A stretch of 35,162 bases of DNA from a virus (IMGVR_UViG_3300002835_000575:1-35162), one strand, 5' to 3'; positions 24,853 to 32,443 are shown, numbered from the stretch's first letter. The notes: a model not told the origin generated them from the sequence alone. Made by a program: numbers and translations.

Positions 24853-26490
24853 ATGATTCTAAGACCTCGCCAAGAGGCATTTGTGTCGTCCTGCGTTGAC
24901 GCACTCAAACGATGCGGAAACACGCTCGGCATCGCTCCAACTGGAGCAGGTAAGACCGTGATGGGCGCAGCCATCATGGAGCCGTTCATGGATAAGGGAC
25001 AAGTCCTCGTGCTTCAGCATAGGGATGAGCTTGTGGAGCAGAACCGTGGAACTTTCAAGCGGTACATGCCGAAGTGCAGCACTGACATCTTCAACGCCGA
25101 ACGTAAGTCGTGGTCGAAAGGTGCTACCTTCGCGATGGTGCAGACGCTTATGCGCGAGCAGAACCTTGCGACGATGCCAAGCGGCATGCGTGCAATCTTT
25201 GTTGATGAGTGTCACCATGTGGCGGCTGAGAGCTATGGGCGCATTCTCGGCGAGTTTCGGCGCCGTTCGCCGGATGGCGTGCTCCTTGGACTGACCGCAA
25301 CACCGGAGCGAGGCGACAAAAAGTCCCTGACTGCGTTCTTCGACAACATCGGCGACAAAATCTCCATCGGCGAACTCATCGGTGCGGGAAACCTCGTGAA
25401 ACCTAGGGCGTTCACCATGGACATCGGCCTTGGTGACCAGCTCTCAAAGGTGGAGACCATCGGCAACGAGTACAACATGTCGCAGGTCGAAGCCATCATG
25501 GACAAGCGTGCCGTAAACGCTGAGATTGTTCGGCATTGGAAGGAGAAGGCTTCAGACCGGTCAACCGTCGCGTTCTGCTCAACAATTGCGCATGCGGAAC
25601 ATTTGCGCGACGCGTTCCGCGAGCAAAAAGTCAGCGCCGAAGTCGTCCACAGCGAGCTAACTGACACAGAGAACCAGAGCATCCTGAAGCGGTTTGACGT
25701 TGGAAAGATTCAGGTTCTGCTAAACGTTGCCAAACTCACGGAGGGATGGGACTGCCAACGTGTAGGGTGCGTGGTTCTGGTGCGTCCGTGTTCGCAGAAG
25801 AGCACCATGATCCAGATGATTGGCCGCGGACTGCGTCCCTGCATCGATGCGCGCCGCTACCCCAACGTCACAAAGAGCGACTGCATCGTTCTCGACTTTG
25901 GAACCTCGCTGCTAACGCATGGCGACATTGAGGCCGGTGAACGCATCTTTCAGAAGGAGCGCGAGAAAGGCGAGGCGCCCGAAAAGAAGTGCCCAGAGTG
26001 CGGCATCCGCATGCACGCGTGCATCATGGTTTGTCCAGTGTGCGGCTACAACTTCCCGCCGCCAGTCGGATCCACCGAGGCGCTTGAGTACTTCGAGATG
26101 ACCGAGATGCAAATCATCGAAATGTCACCGTTCCGCTGGGAGAACTTCTTCGAGGGCGCGGTATCGATTGCTAACGGGCTTGTGGCGTGGGCCGGAGTCA
26201 TCTGCTTTGGCAACATGTACTACTCGCTTGGCGGGCAGAACGGGCCGGTCACACTCATCACTCGCACCCAGAGTAAGGAGATTGCTTTGGCTCAGGCGGA
26301 CGATTACTTGCGTCAGCACGGTGACCGCACCAACAGCAGGAAAACACGGTCTTGGCTCAAGCTGCCTCCTACGGACTCGCAGAAGCAGCACCTTGGTGCG
26401 ACCATGTTCGGCATGTCGCGGTATAGGGCAAGCTGCTCACTGACGTGGAAGTTCAACGAGTCGAAGATAAAAAAGGCAATCCTTGGCTAA
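24853..26490 (+). CDS. SF2 DEAD/DEAH-type helicase with zinc ribbon
   Basis: This 545-residue superfamily 2 helicase shows motif I APTGAGKT (28-35), motif II DECH (118-121), motif III region LTATPER (147-153) and motif VI QMIGRGLRP (321-329). After the helicase core a zinc ribbon is formed by C380, C383, C394 and C397 (CPECG and CPVCG). The remaining C-terminal ~145 residues are of unknown type. Phage helicases of this UvsW/ResIII-like class remodel branched DNA in recombination-dependent replication. It starts a unit after a terminator, directly behind an AAATCAG leader, and no Shine-Dalgarno is seen. Confidence 0.88.
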   Translation: MILRPRQEAFVSSCVDALKRCGNTLGIAPTGAGKTVMGAAIMEPFMDKGQVLVLQHRDELVEQNRGTFKRYMPKCSTDIFNAERKSWSKGATFAMVQTLMREQNLATMPSGMRAIFVDECHHVAAESYGRILGEFRRRSPDGVLLGLTATPERGDKKSLTAFFDNIGDKISIGELIGAGNLVKPRAFTMDIGLGDQLSKVETIGNEYNMSQVEAIMDKRAVNAEIVRHWKEKASDRSTVAFCSTIAHAEHLRDAFREQKVSAEVVHSELTDTENQSILKRFDVGKIQVLLNVAKLTEGWDCQRVGCVVLVRPCSQKSTMIQMIGRGLRPCIDARRYPNVTKSDCIVLDFGTSLLTHGDIEAGERIFQKEREKGEAPEKKCPECGIRMHACIMVCPVCGYNFPPPVGSTEALEYFEMTEMQIIEMSPFRWENFFEGAVSIANGLVAWAGVICFGNMYYSLGGQNGPVTLITRTQSKEIALAQADDYLRQHGDRTNSRKTRSWLKLPPTDSQKQHLGATMFGMSRYRASCSLTWKFNESKIKKAILG

Positions 26491-26495
26491 AGACG

Positions 26496-26783
26496 ATGGT
26501 AACAGTCACCGAAAACACAGGCATGGAAGCGTTATATGAAGAAATCGTCGTGCCTGAACTCATCAAGCAAAACATCATGCAAGCAAAACAGATAGACAAT
26601 CTCATTCAAAAGGGAATCGAACTCAGAAGCCAGTTGGACAGGGCGATGGAAACGCTGGAGCTTTTAGAGCACAGGCTGCGTCAACGCATAATGAACGACG
26701 AAGGCGCAATGCCAGGAGACCGCTCGGCTCTTCTCATGGCCGATATGATTAAAGCGGAGGTGTACAATGCACACATCAAATGA
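26496..26783 (+). CDS. Hypothetical small coiled-coil protein
   Basis: The protein is 95 residues from the ATG at 26496, five bases after the helicase stop. It is predicted almost fully helical, with a coiled coil at about 30-70 (QIDNLIQKGIELRSQLDRAM). No family is recognised. A longer start at 26445 would lie inside the helicase gene and is less likely. Its 3' end overlaps the next small gene by 17 bases. Confidence 0.65.
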   Translation: MVTVTENTGMEALYEEIVVPELIKQNIMQAKQIDNLIQKGIELRSQLDRAMETLELLEHRLRQRIMNDEGAMPGDRSALLMADMIKAEVYNAHIK

Positions 26784-26958
26784 GCATCCTAAGCAAACGG
26801 ACTGGAAGCACCTCCTCCATGACTTTGTCCAGTGCTGGCGTGTCGTTGAGTCTATCCGACAGGATATCAATTCTGATGTTGTTGACCGCCTTCGGCTGCA
26901 TTGCGTTAACCGTATGTCGGAGATTGCCAACAAAATCGAAGCAGAAATGAGCAAATGA
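26767..26958 (+). CDS. Hypothetical small helical protein
   Basis: A 63-residue protein has a good Shine-Dalgarno (GGAGG 26756-26760) six bases before its ATG. It contains Trp/His/Cys residues in the first half (HLLHDFVQCWRVVESI) and a helical end (RMSEIANKIEAEMSK). It overlaps the preceding gene by 17 bases and the nuclease gene by four (ATGA). The strong ribosome site and coupling support a real gene; the function is unknown. Confidence 0.65.
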   Translation: MHTSNEHPKQTDWKHLLHDFVQCWRVVESIRQDINSDVVDRLRLHCVNRMSEIANKIEAEMSK

Positions 26959-27746
26959 GCATCTTCAAGCCAACGAAAAAGAAAGAGTTCGGCTCACCGT
27001 CCATCCAGTCAGCTATTGCGTCCCTTGTGGACGAAGCCAAGCTGCTTGAGAACAAGCGCCAGAAGGCAAGGGATTATCTCGGCGCTTCACGGTGGGGAGA
27101 AGAGTGCCTGCGCCGATTGCGCTACGAGTTTGAGCACGTCCCTGTAGACCAAGGCTCAGGCTTCCGGCCTGACACGCTCCGCATCTTTGATATGGGGCAT
27201 GACGGAGAAGCGCGGGCAGCACGGTACCTGCAATCCGCAGGGTTCAAGCTCGACACCGTAAAGCCTGATGGCTCGCAGTTCGGGTTTCGCGCTGCAGAGG
27301 GAAAGCTGGGCGGACACTGTGACGGCATCATTGTTGGCGGGCCTGAGCTTGGGATTGCTTACCCGCTCTTGTGGGAGAACAAGGCGCTCAACGATAAAAG
27401 CTGGAACGACACCAAGAACAAGGGGGTGCGCGAGTCAAAGCCGGTGTATTTCGCCCAGCTGCAGGTGTACATGGGTTACTTCGAGCTTGAGAACTCGCTC
27501 TTCACTGCAATCAACCGTGACACAGGCGAGATGCTTTATGAGGTTGTCCCGCTCGATGCCAAGGCAGCGCAGGAAGCGAGCGACCGCGCTTTGCGTGTTG
27601 TGACCGCTGACGCTCCAGAGGATTTTGCAAGAATCGGGCGCGAGAAGTCGGACTTCCGGTGCAAGTGGTGTCCGTACAACGGCACCTGCTGGGAGGAGAA
27701 ACAAGTAGCCATGCCCACATCCAGTCCGTCTTGGCTTAAGAGGTAA
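26955..27746 (+). CDS. PD-(D/E)XK nuclease with Cas4-like Fe-S cysteines
   Basis: The 263-residue protein shows the nuclease core: D123 in GGHCDGII, E141-x-K143 in LLWENKAL, and a Q168-xxx-Y172 motif (AQLQVYMGYF) typical of RecB/Cas4-type exonucleases. Four cysteines, C51 (EECLRRLRY) and C236, C239 and C245 (RCKWCPYNGTCW), are arranged as in Cas4/AddB iron-sulfur nucleases. No CRISPR array or cas genes are nearby, so a role in phage recombination, resecting ends for the Sak4-DUF669 system, is more likely than adaptation. It overlaps the previous gene by four bases. Confidence 0.85.
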   Translation: MSIFKPTKKKEFGSPSIQSAIASLVDEAKLLENKRQKARDYLGASRWGEECLRRLRYEFEHVPVDQGSGFRPDTLRIFDMGHDGEARAARYLQSAGFKLDTVKPDGSQFGFRAAEGKLGGHCDGIIVGGPELGIAYPLLWENKALNDKSWNDTKNKGVRESKPVYFAQLQVYMGYFELENSLFTAINRDTGEMLYEVVPLDAKAAQEASDRALRVVTADAPEDFARIGREKSDFRCKWCPYNGTCWEEKQVAMPTSSPSWLKR

Positions 27747-27752
27747 CGCGCC

Positions 27753-30257
27753 ATGCAACAACATACAGACCGTGCCGGTCTGGTTGACCACAACCAGATC
27801 GACCAACACCTCTCTCTCGTCTTTGGTGACGTACAGTGGCAGCAGAACCAGTTCATCTGCATTCGCGGCATCGGCGAAAAGGGTACCGAGCAGGAGGGCG
27901 TCTTCCGCGAAGACATCTTTGTTCAGCCAGCTGTCGAAGGCTTCGACGTTGTCCACGAAGCAGCCGAGCGATGGGCGCAGTACAACGTGGCTACGTTTGT
28001 CGTCCCAGGCATCCTGAACGACACGCGTGCAACCGCAGCGAACGTGAAGGAGATGACGACGCTTGTGGCTGACATCGACACCGGCGACACCAACCAGAAA
28101 CTTGAGTGGCTGCGCTCGGAGATTGGCGAGCCGTCCCTTGTTGTGGCTAGCGGCGGAACCACCGAGGAGTCCACGCCAAAGCGCCACGTCTGGTACCGGC
28201 TCGACGAGACGCTCCCAACTGAGGACGCCATCAAGCTGCGCCATGCTCTGGCGCGGGTATCTGGCGGGGATCCGTCGATGGGCGTTGGAGTGGATTCAAA
28301 CCCGTACGGACGAGCGCACCAACCGGTGCGTCTTGCTGGCACAGTCCACGCAAAAAGCAATCGCGCGACCGTCGCGAAAATCGAGTCTGCATCGAACTTC
28401 GTGTACACGCCTCGTGACTTGTGTAGGCGGATGACATCGTTCCTTCCTCCTGAGCACACGCCACTTGCGCTCTTCCATAAGGAGAGCGGCAACGTGTCCT
28501 CAAATGCAGAGACCTCATTTCAGAAGGACGTGTACGAAGGGGCTACGGGGGCGGAAACACGTTGGGACGCGTTCAACTCGGTAGCTGGATCGAACCTTGG
28601 AATGGTGCGCCGAGGGATGCTGACCTTGGAGCAAGCCAAGGAGCAAACCCGCGGCTGGATGCTCCAGCGCATGCACCCAGCATGGAATGATGCTCGTTTT
28701 GAGGCTGAATGGCGCGGGCTCATGAACGCTGACACGCGCAAGCATGGAAGGATGGACGCACCGGTGTCTCGGCACGAGTTCCCGAAGCAGTCCGAAGGCA
28801 GTTGGATGGACGAGTGGCAGGCACACCGGTGGGTTGTTGAGCCAAAGCCAGAGCACACTTACCTTGTGGAATCGCTCATCATAAAGGGCGAGCCGCATCT
28901 CTTCATTGCTGAGGGCGGTGCAGGAAAGACCGGTCTTATCGCTGACTTGGCTCTTAAGGTGGCAGCCTTCCCTGAGAGCGGCGAGAGCATGGACTGGTGT
29001 GGTCAGCGGCTTCTCAATGGTGGAACCGCGGTGCTATTGCTCTGCGAGGACAGCCAAACTGAGATGCATCGGCGCTTCCTTGAGATTGACCACAAGGGTC
29101 TCATCAAGCGGGCTGGGCGCAGGCTCATTGTGATACCGCTCTCAGCGGTCGGTGGCGCATTCCCGCTTGTTGAGCGTGATCCCAAGTCTGGAACTCCGGT
29201 GTCATCCTCAAAGTGGCTGTCGGTGCTGGATGAGCTCAAGAAGATTGATGACCTTGTTATGGTCGGCATCGATACCTTCAACGCGGTCTCGCACGGGGAT
29301 GAGAACAACGCTCTTGCTGTGGCCGAGATGATGCGTGAGGCAGGGCGCGTGTGCGGCGAGCTTAAGGCTGCGCTGCTCATTACCCACCACATCCGAAAGC
29401 CTGGCAACGAGCCGATACGCACGCTCAAGGACATGAAAAACAGCATCCGCGGCAGCTCCGCGATACCGTCCTACTTCCGTATCAACATCGGGTTCTGGCA
29501 CGCACCGGACTACGAGCGTCGGATGAAAGGCATGAGCCTCATCCCGAAAGTTGACTGCTGCTACCGGTTCGGCGTGCTCAAGGCCAACATCAATGGGCTC
29601 ATGCGCGGCGAGCGTACGCTGCTTCGGGATGGGTTCGGGCTCCTGAGCGACGTAACCAAGCTGGACGTGTACAGCGCCATCAACGTGAGCGAGCGTCTTG
29701 CGTGGCTTGTGCTCGCGGTGCGTGAGGCAGCAAGCTCGCTGCACCCGTACACGCTTGGAAACAAGAACGCAGCCAACGGGCTCTACAAACGCCGCTCCGA
29801 GCTTCCACCGGTCTTGCGGTCTGTCGGCGCAACCGAGTTTGGCCACCTTATCGAGGAAGCCCTCCAGAAGGAGTTGCTCGTTGCGTGCGCCGTCAAAGGC
29901 AGTAAGTCGAAGAGCTACCTCGACGTTCCTGGGGGCGTGCTCGCAACCGATGAGACCGGTGCGGTCATTCAGGCTGGTGCCTACATCACGATGCCAGAGT
30001 GGGCCAACTACACGTTCGACCCAGAGACCGGCACCTGCGTCGGTAAGCACGGCAAGAAGATGTGGGGTGCTGCATTCTCGGAGAAGAGCCTCACCGAAGC
30101 CATGGCGGAAGAGGCTTTGCCTCCGGCTGAGGAGCCGCTTCCTGAGCCGGAAGAGTTGGGCGCGTCCCTGCGAGAGCGACCAGCGCCCTTTCGATTCGAT
30201 CCAACCGAGCGCATAGGTCTTCCGAAAGCGTTGAGAGATTTGCCTGAAGATGAGTGA
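27753..30257 (+). CDS. Primase-helicase (AEP/RepB-like primase plus RecA-fold helicase)
   Basis: The 834 residues carry two enzymes. The N-terminal AEP-type primase shows DID (D107, D109 in TTLVADIDTGD), a VWYR segment with H145 (PKRHVWYRL), and D181 followed by PVRLAGTVH. The second half is a RepA/DnaB-like helicase: Walker A EGGAGKTG (387-394), Walker B MVGIDTFN (D507), and LLITHHIRKPG near 543. The C-terminal ~60 residues are Pro/Glu-rich. This gene should prime and unwind at the replication fork; no DNA polymerase gene is visible, so host polymerase, or the AEP domain itself, must extend. Its 3' end is overlapped by an antisense frame (30091-30414). Confidence 0.85.
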   Translation: MQQHTDRAGLVDHNQIDQHLSLVFGDVQWQQNQFICIRGIGEKGTEQEGVFREDIFVQPAVEGFDVVHEAAERWAQYNVATFVVPGILNDTRATAANVKEMTTLVADIDTGDTNQKLEWLRSEIGEPSLVVASGGTTEESTPKRHVWYRLDETLPTEDAIKLRHALARVSGGDPSMGVGVDSNPYGRAHQPVRLAGTVHAKSNRATVAKIESASNFVYTPRDLCRRMTSFLPPEHTPLALFHKESGNVSSNAETSFQKDVYEGATGAETRWDAFNSVAGSNLGMVRRGMLTLEQAKEQTRGWMLQRMHPAWNDARFEAEWRGLMNADTRKHGRMDAPVSRHEFPKQSEGSWMDEWQAHRWVVEPKPEHTYLVESLIIKGEPHLFIAEGGAGKTGLIADLALKVAAFPESGESMDWCGQRLLNGGTAVLLLCEDSQTEMHRRFLEIDHKGLIKRAGRRLIVIPLSAVGGAFPLVERDPKSGTPVSSSKWLSVLDELKKIDDLVMVGIDTFNAVSHGDENNALAVAEMMREAGRVCGELKAALLITHHIRKPGNEPIRTLKDMKNSIRGSSAIPSYFRINIGFWHAPDYERRMKGMSLIPKVDCCYRFGVLKANINGLMRGERTLLRDGFGLLSDVTKLDVYSAINVSERLAWLVLAVREAASSLHPYTLGNKNAANGLYKRRSELPPVLRSVGATEFGHLIEEALQKELLVACAVKGSKSKSYLDVPGGVLATDETGAVIQAGAYITMPEWANYTFDPETGTCVGKHGKKMWGAAFSEKSLTEAMAEEALPPAEEPLPEPEELGASLRERPAPFRFDPTERIGLPKALRDLPEDE

Positions 30258-30414
30258 CAGCTTCAGCCTTGGCCGCATACTGACGCTTGAGGGCGTCGTA
30301 CGCACTCACCGCGGTCTTCAAATCCGTCTCCAAAAGGGCGATTCTCTCGTCTTTTTGGAGGGCGTTTTCAGCGCGTTTTTGACGCCATTTTCGGTGGTAA
30401 TCAGAGGTTTTCAT
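30091..30414 (-). CDS. Candidate minus-strand coiled-coil protein overlapping the primase gene
   Basis: A 107-residue minus-strand frame starts at ATG 30414, in otherwise non-coding DNA, and runs 167 bases into the 3' end of the primase-helicase gene. The sequence reads as natural protein: a basic start (MKTSDYHRKWRQKRAENALQ), a heptad-like coil at about 14-72 (ALLETDLKTAVSAYDALKRQ, LSTLSEDLCARLDRIERAL), a Pro-rich linker and the end PLPPWLR. The overlapped part of the + gene is its Pro/Glu-rich tail. It starts at the edge of the repeat region and would be transcribed away from it. Expression is unproven. Confidence 0.5.
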   Translation of the reverse strand: MKTSDYHRKWRQKRAENALQKDERIALLETDLKTAVSAYDALKRQYAAKAEAVTHLQANLSTLSEDLCARLDRIERALVALAGTRPTLPAQEAAPQPEAKPLPPWLR

Positions 30415-30439
30415 AAGTCGTTAATGTTCAACACAATCC

Positions 30440-30566
30440 AAAGGTCGCGCAAAGGTCGCGCAAAAGAGTTTCGCGACTTTCAGTGTTTTTCGCAATCCTT
30501 AAATTCCAGAGTAAAAACCTTGTTTTCCAAAGAAAGTTTCGCGACCTTTACGACCGTCGCGCGACC
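30440..30566. repeat. Iteron-like GGTCGCG repeats
   Basis: Two perfect tandem copies of the 11-mer AAAGGTCGCGC lie at 30440-30450 and 30451-30461. An inverted imperfect copy follows at 30471-30480 (TCGCGACTTT), then an inverted copy at 30540-30549 (CGCGACCTTT), and a palindrome GTCGCGCGAC at 30556-30565. The layout resembles iterons or operators bound by a dimeric protein, beside A-rich stretches. The primase gene upstream makes an origin plausible. Confidence 0.65.
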
Positions 30567-30645
30567 AAAAAAAAATGGGGGTGGCGTCGAGGACGCGTTG
30601 TAAGTCGTTGAAAATGAGTAAAACTACAAAATTTTTGCACGCCCT

Positions 30646-30765
30646 GAGGACACGAGTCCCTCATAGGAGAGTAGCGTACTCCGCTTACGCTCCGTACTCA
30701 GCCTCCTCTTCTCTCTCAGCAATCCGCTTACGCTCGCTGAGAGGAGGAGTCTGCCTGCTTCGCAG
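30646..30765. repeat. Cluster of four stem-loops with a repeated 12-mer
   Basis: Four hairpins follow one another: 30646-30662 (GAGGAC/GTCCCTC), 30669-30699 (GAGT-AGCGTA paired with TACGCT...ACTC), 30703-30749 (CTCCTC...CTCTCAGC paired with GCTGAGAG-GAGGAG, 14 pairs) and 30755-30765 (CTGC/GCAG). The 12-mer CCGCTTACGCTC occurs in the second and third, at 30681-30692 and 30724-30735. They may act in replication, as a structured RNA or as a mobile palindromic element. Confidence 0.55.
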
Positions 30766-30871
30766 TCCACTGCCACCTATGCCAAAGTTTGGTGCCTCTT
30801 TTTCTTTTTGTCGTCTTCCCATTCACGGCATGAAGGGCGCCGCCGATTTTTTCGGTATACCGTTTTGATCC

Positions 30872-31312
30872 ATGAGAACGACCATTGCATTGTTTGTAGC
30901 CGGAACACCCAAGCCACAGCCTAGACCGCGTTTTGTTGGCGGGAGAGCGGTATCCACCCTCGACGCGAAGACAAATGCGTGGAAGGGGCAAATACGCGCG
31001 ATTGTGACCCATGCCCGAATGACGAACGAGAGTATGTTTGCTCGGATGGGTGTTGGAACACCGATTGAGCTCAACTTGGTGTTCAGCTTTGAGAGCGAGC
31101 GTCACACCGGTTTGCACACGCACAAGCCGGACGCGGACAACTTGGCCAAGCTGGTGATGGATGTGTTGGTGGATGCGAAGGCGTGGGAGGGGGATGACTC
31201 GCGAGTGGCGGTGTTGTACTGCCGCAAGCAGTGGTGTGCTCCTGGGGAGGGGGGAGTAGCGATTGAGATTACCGCGACGGTAGCCGACGAAGAAAAACCG
31301 GATTGGCTGTAA
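30872..31312 (+). CDS. rusA: RusA-like Holliday junction resolvase
   Basis: The 146-residue protein matches RusA. An N-terminal PKPQPRPRFVGG is followed by the catalytic block KPDADNLAKLVMDVLVD and then EGDDSRV. D87, D89, K93 and D108 have the same spacing as D70, D72, K76 and D91 of E. coli RusA. It should form a homodimer that cuts four-way junctions produced by recombination and replication, clearing branched DNA before packaging. It lies just downstream of the candidate origin, and a palindrome ends ten bases before the start. A second helix-turn-helix gene follows. Confidence 0.9.
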   Translation: MRTTIALFVAGTPKPQPRPRFVGGRAVSTLDAKTNAWKGQIRAIVTHARMTNESMFARMGVGTPIELNLVFSFESERHTGLHTHKPDADNLAKLVMDVLVDAKAWEGDDSRVAVLYCRKQWCAPGEGGVAIEITATVADEEKPDWL

Positions 31313-31384
31313 CTTTTTCCTAAAGTGCCCATGAAAACGACCGAAGAACATAGAACGCTGGAGACAGCAAAACGAAATCAAACC

Positions 31385-31687
31385 ATGAAGAAAAAAGACC
31401 GAATCGTTGCCCTGCGAAAGAAGGGCAGAAGCTACAACGAGATTGCTGACGAGGTGAAGTGCAGCATCCCGTACGTCTACGCCGAGCTGCGGAAGGCTGG
31501 GCTTGTTAACCGTCACCCGAGCCATGCGCGTCCACGCAGCACGGAGTCTCTTGTGCGTGAGCTTGTGCAAGCTGACGAGCTCAACGACCGGTTGATTCGC
31601 CGCATCGACGAGCTCACGGAGGAGCTTGGGGCTATCCACAGAGAGGGCTTCCTTGGGAAGCTGGCACGGTTGTTTAACCTGAAATGA
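31385..31687 (+). CDS. HTH DNA-binding protein with coiled-coil tail
   Basis: The protein is 100 residues from ATG 31385; an in-frame ATG at 31331 would give 118. I prefer 31385 because the AAATCAAA leader seen before other early starts lies directly upstream (31375-31382). Residues 6-38 form a homeodomain-like HTH (IVALRKKGRSYNEIADEVKC, then IPYVYAELRKAGL). The rest is a helical dimerisation-like segment (LVQADELNDRLIRRIDELTE) and a short basic end. It may regulate the accessory operon that follows or bind the nearby repeats. It overlaps the next gene by four bases. Confidence 0.7.
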   Translation: MKKKDRIVALRKKGRSYNEIADEVKCSIPYVYAELRKAGLVNRHPSHARPRSTESLVRELVQADELNDRLIRRIDELTEELGAIHREGFLGKLARLFNLK

Positions 31688-31839
31688 CCATGAATCTGTC
31701 CAAGAACAACGACCCGCAAGAGGAGTTCGATGAACCGGAGTGCAGCTGCGGTCAGCTGATGGAGCTCAGGGAAGACGGCGACGACGGCAAGCTGATCCGG
31801 TTCTGGGTGTGCCCAGATTGCGAGGAGGTGCAACCGTGA
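31684..31839 (+). CDS. Small zinc-ribbon protein
   Basis: A 51-residue acidic protein has two cysteine pairs, CSC (residues 20-22) and CPDC (43-46), compatible with a single zinc site. It starts MTMNLSKNNDPQ. It overlaps the previous gene (ATGA) and the next (GTGA), so it is part of a tightly coupled accessory operon. No function is known; small zinc ribbons of this size often mediate protein or nucleic-acid contacts. Confidence 0.65.
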   Translation: MTMNLSKNNDPQEEFDEPECSCGQLMELREDGDDGKLIRFWVCPDCEEVQP

Positions 31840-32117
31840 GAGACGAACTAGAGCAATTGCGCCAAGCCTTGCATGACGCACGCATCGAGAACAGTGGACA
31901 AGCAGCGGAGTTGGAGCGAATCAGAGAGGCTAGACGCTGGATACCAATAGCCGAAAGGTCGCCAGAGCTAGGAGTTGACGTAATGGTAATTGACAGGGGT
32001 GAGTTGAAGATTGCCTGGAGGCACATTAAAGATGGAGAGTGGTCGTCTTTTTCTGCGCTAAATAAAATTTCCCACTGGATGCCATTGCCGCAACCGTTAA
32101 AGGAGGTGCAGGGATGA
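31836..32117 (+). CDS. DUF551-domain protein (first of a tandem pair)
   Basis: The 93-residue protein starts at GTG 31836, with GAGGAGG at 31822-31828 as its ribosome site and a four-base overlap with the previous stop. A helical start (MRDELEQLRQALHDARI) precedes the DUF551 domain: RRWIPIAERSPE at ~45 and the signature KISHWMPLPQP near the end. DUF551 is a small domain common in phages and prophages, with unknown function. The next gene carries the same domain, so they are probably a local duplication. Confidence 0.75.
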   Translation: MRDELEQLRQALHDARIENSGQAAELERIREARRWIPIAERSPELGVDVMVIDRGELKIAWRHIKDGEWSSFSALNKISHWMPLPQPLKEVQG

Positions 32118-32443
32118 GCGAAAATGATTTAATGTTCATGCCAGACAGCATGATTGCAGGAATGCTGATGCACATTTCATTGGAGATGCATCACAACCAT
32201 CGCGCTCTGATAGATGAGGCTCGCAGAAGGCTGGCTGTACGCCATGAACTGAACAGGATCGCACAGCAACAACGCTGGATTCCGGTGGAGGAGCGGTTGC
32301 CGGAAACGCGAGGCCCCGTTCTTACGTTGTGGGTGAGCGGAATGCAAAGCGTCAAACAATACGACGAGCAACATGGTTGGAACACTGGCGCACAGGTCAC
32401 CCACTGGATGCCGCTACCAGAACCACCGGAGGCACTGCCATGA
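32114..32443 (+). CDS. DUF551-domain protein (second of a tandem pair)
   Basis: The protein is 109 residues with an excellent ribosome site (AGGAGG 32101-32106, seven bases before ATG) and an ATGA overlap with the preceding stop. Helical N-terminal ~50 residues (MIAGMLMHISLEMHHNHRAL) are followed by a DUF551 domain, QRWIPVEERLPETRGP to VTHWMPLPEPPEALP. The pair is similar in the domain but differs in the N-terminal helices. A four-base overlap leads to the next small membrane gene. Confidence 0.77.
   Translation: MSENDLMFMPDSMIAGMLMHISLEMHHNHRALIDEARRRLAVRHELNRIAQQQRWIPVEERLPETRGPVLTLWVSGMQSVKQYDEQHGWNTGAQVTHWMPLPEPPEALP

Larger units (their letters stand above)
30415..30871. other. Non-coding region of 457 bp, candidate replication origin / control region
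   Basis: This is the longest early-region gap. It holds tandem and inverted GGTCGCG repeats (30440-30566), a run of nine A residues (30567-30575), a 9-base direct repeat TAAGTCGTT (30414-30422 and 30601-30609), four successive hairpins (30646-30765), and a perfect palindrome CGGTATACCG (30853-30862) just before rusA. It lies between the primase-helicase with its antisense gene and rusA. An 84-codon frame from ATG 30614 runs through the hairpins but has low-complexity composition, so I do not call it a gene. Confidence 0.6.

Noticed and set aside
26955-27746. CRISPR adaptation locus suggested by the Cas4-like protein
   Set aside because: No repeat-spacer array and no cas1 or cas2 are visible; the neighbours are phage replication genes.
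29208-30305. 365-codon minus-strand frame antisense to the primase-helicase
   Set aside because: It is an opposite-strand shadow of the helicase half, with biased Arg/Leu/Ala composition and no start context. The shorter minus frame at 30091-30414 is different and kept as a candidate.
30641-30670. Hammerhead-like CTGAGGAC...GTCC element
   Set aside because: The hairpin resembles a hammerhead stem II, but the CUGAUGA and GAAA core sequences are missing.
30614-30868. 84-codon + frame through the hairpin cluster (starts MSKTTKFLHALRTR)
   Set aside because: The start looks natural, but the rest is low-complexity Ser/Arg/Leu encoded by the inverted repeats; the DNA structure explains it better than a protein.
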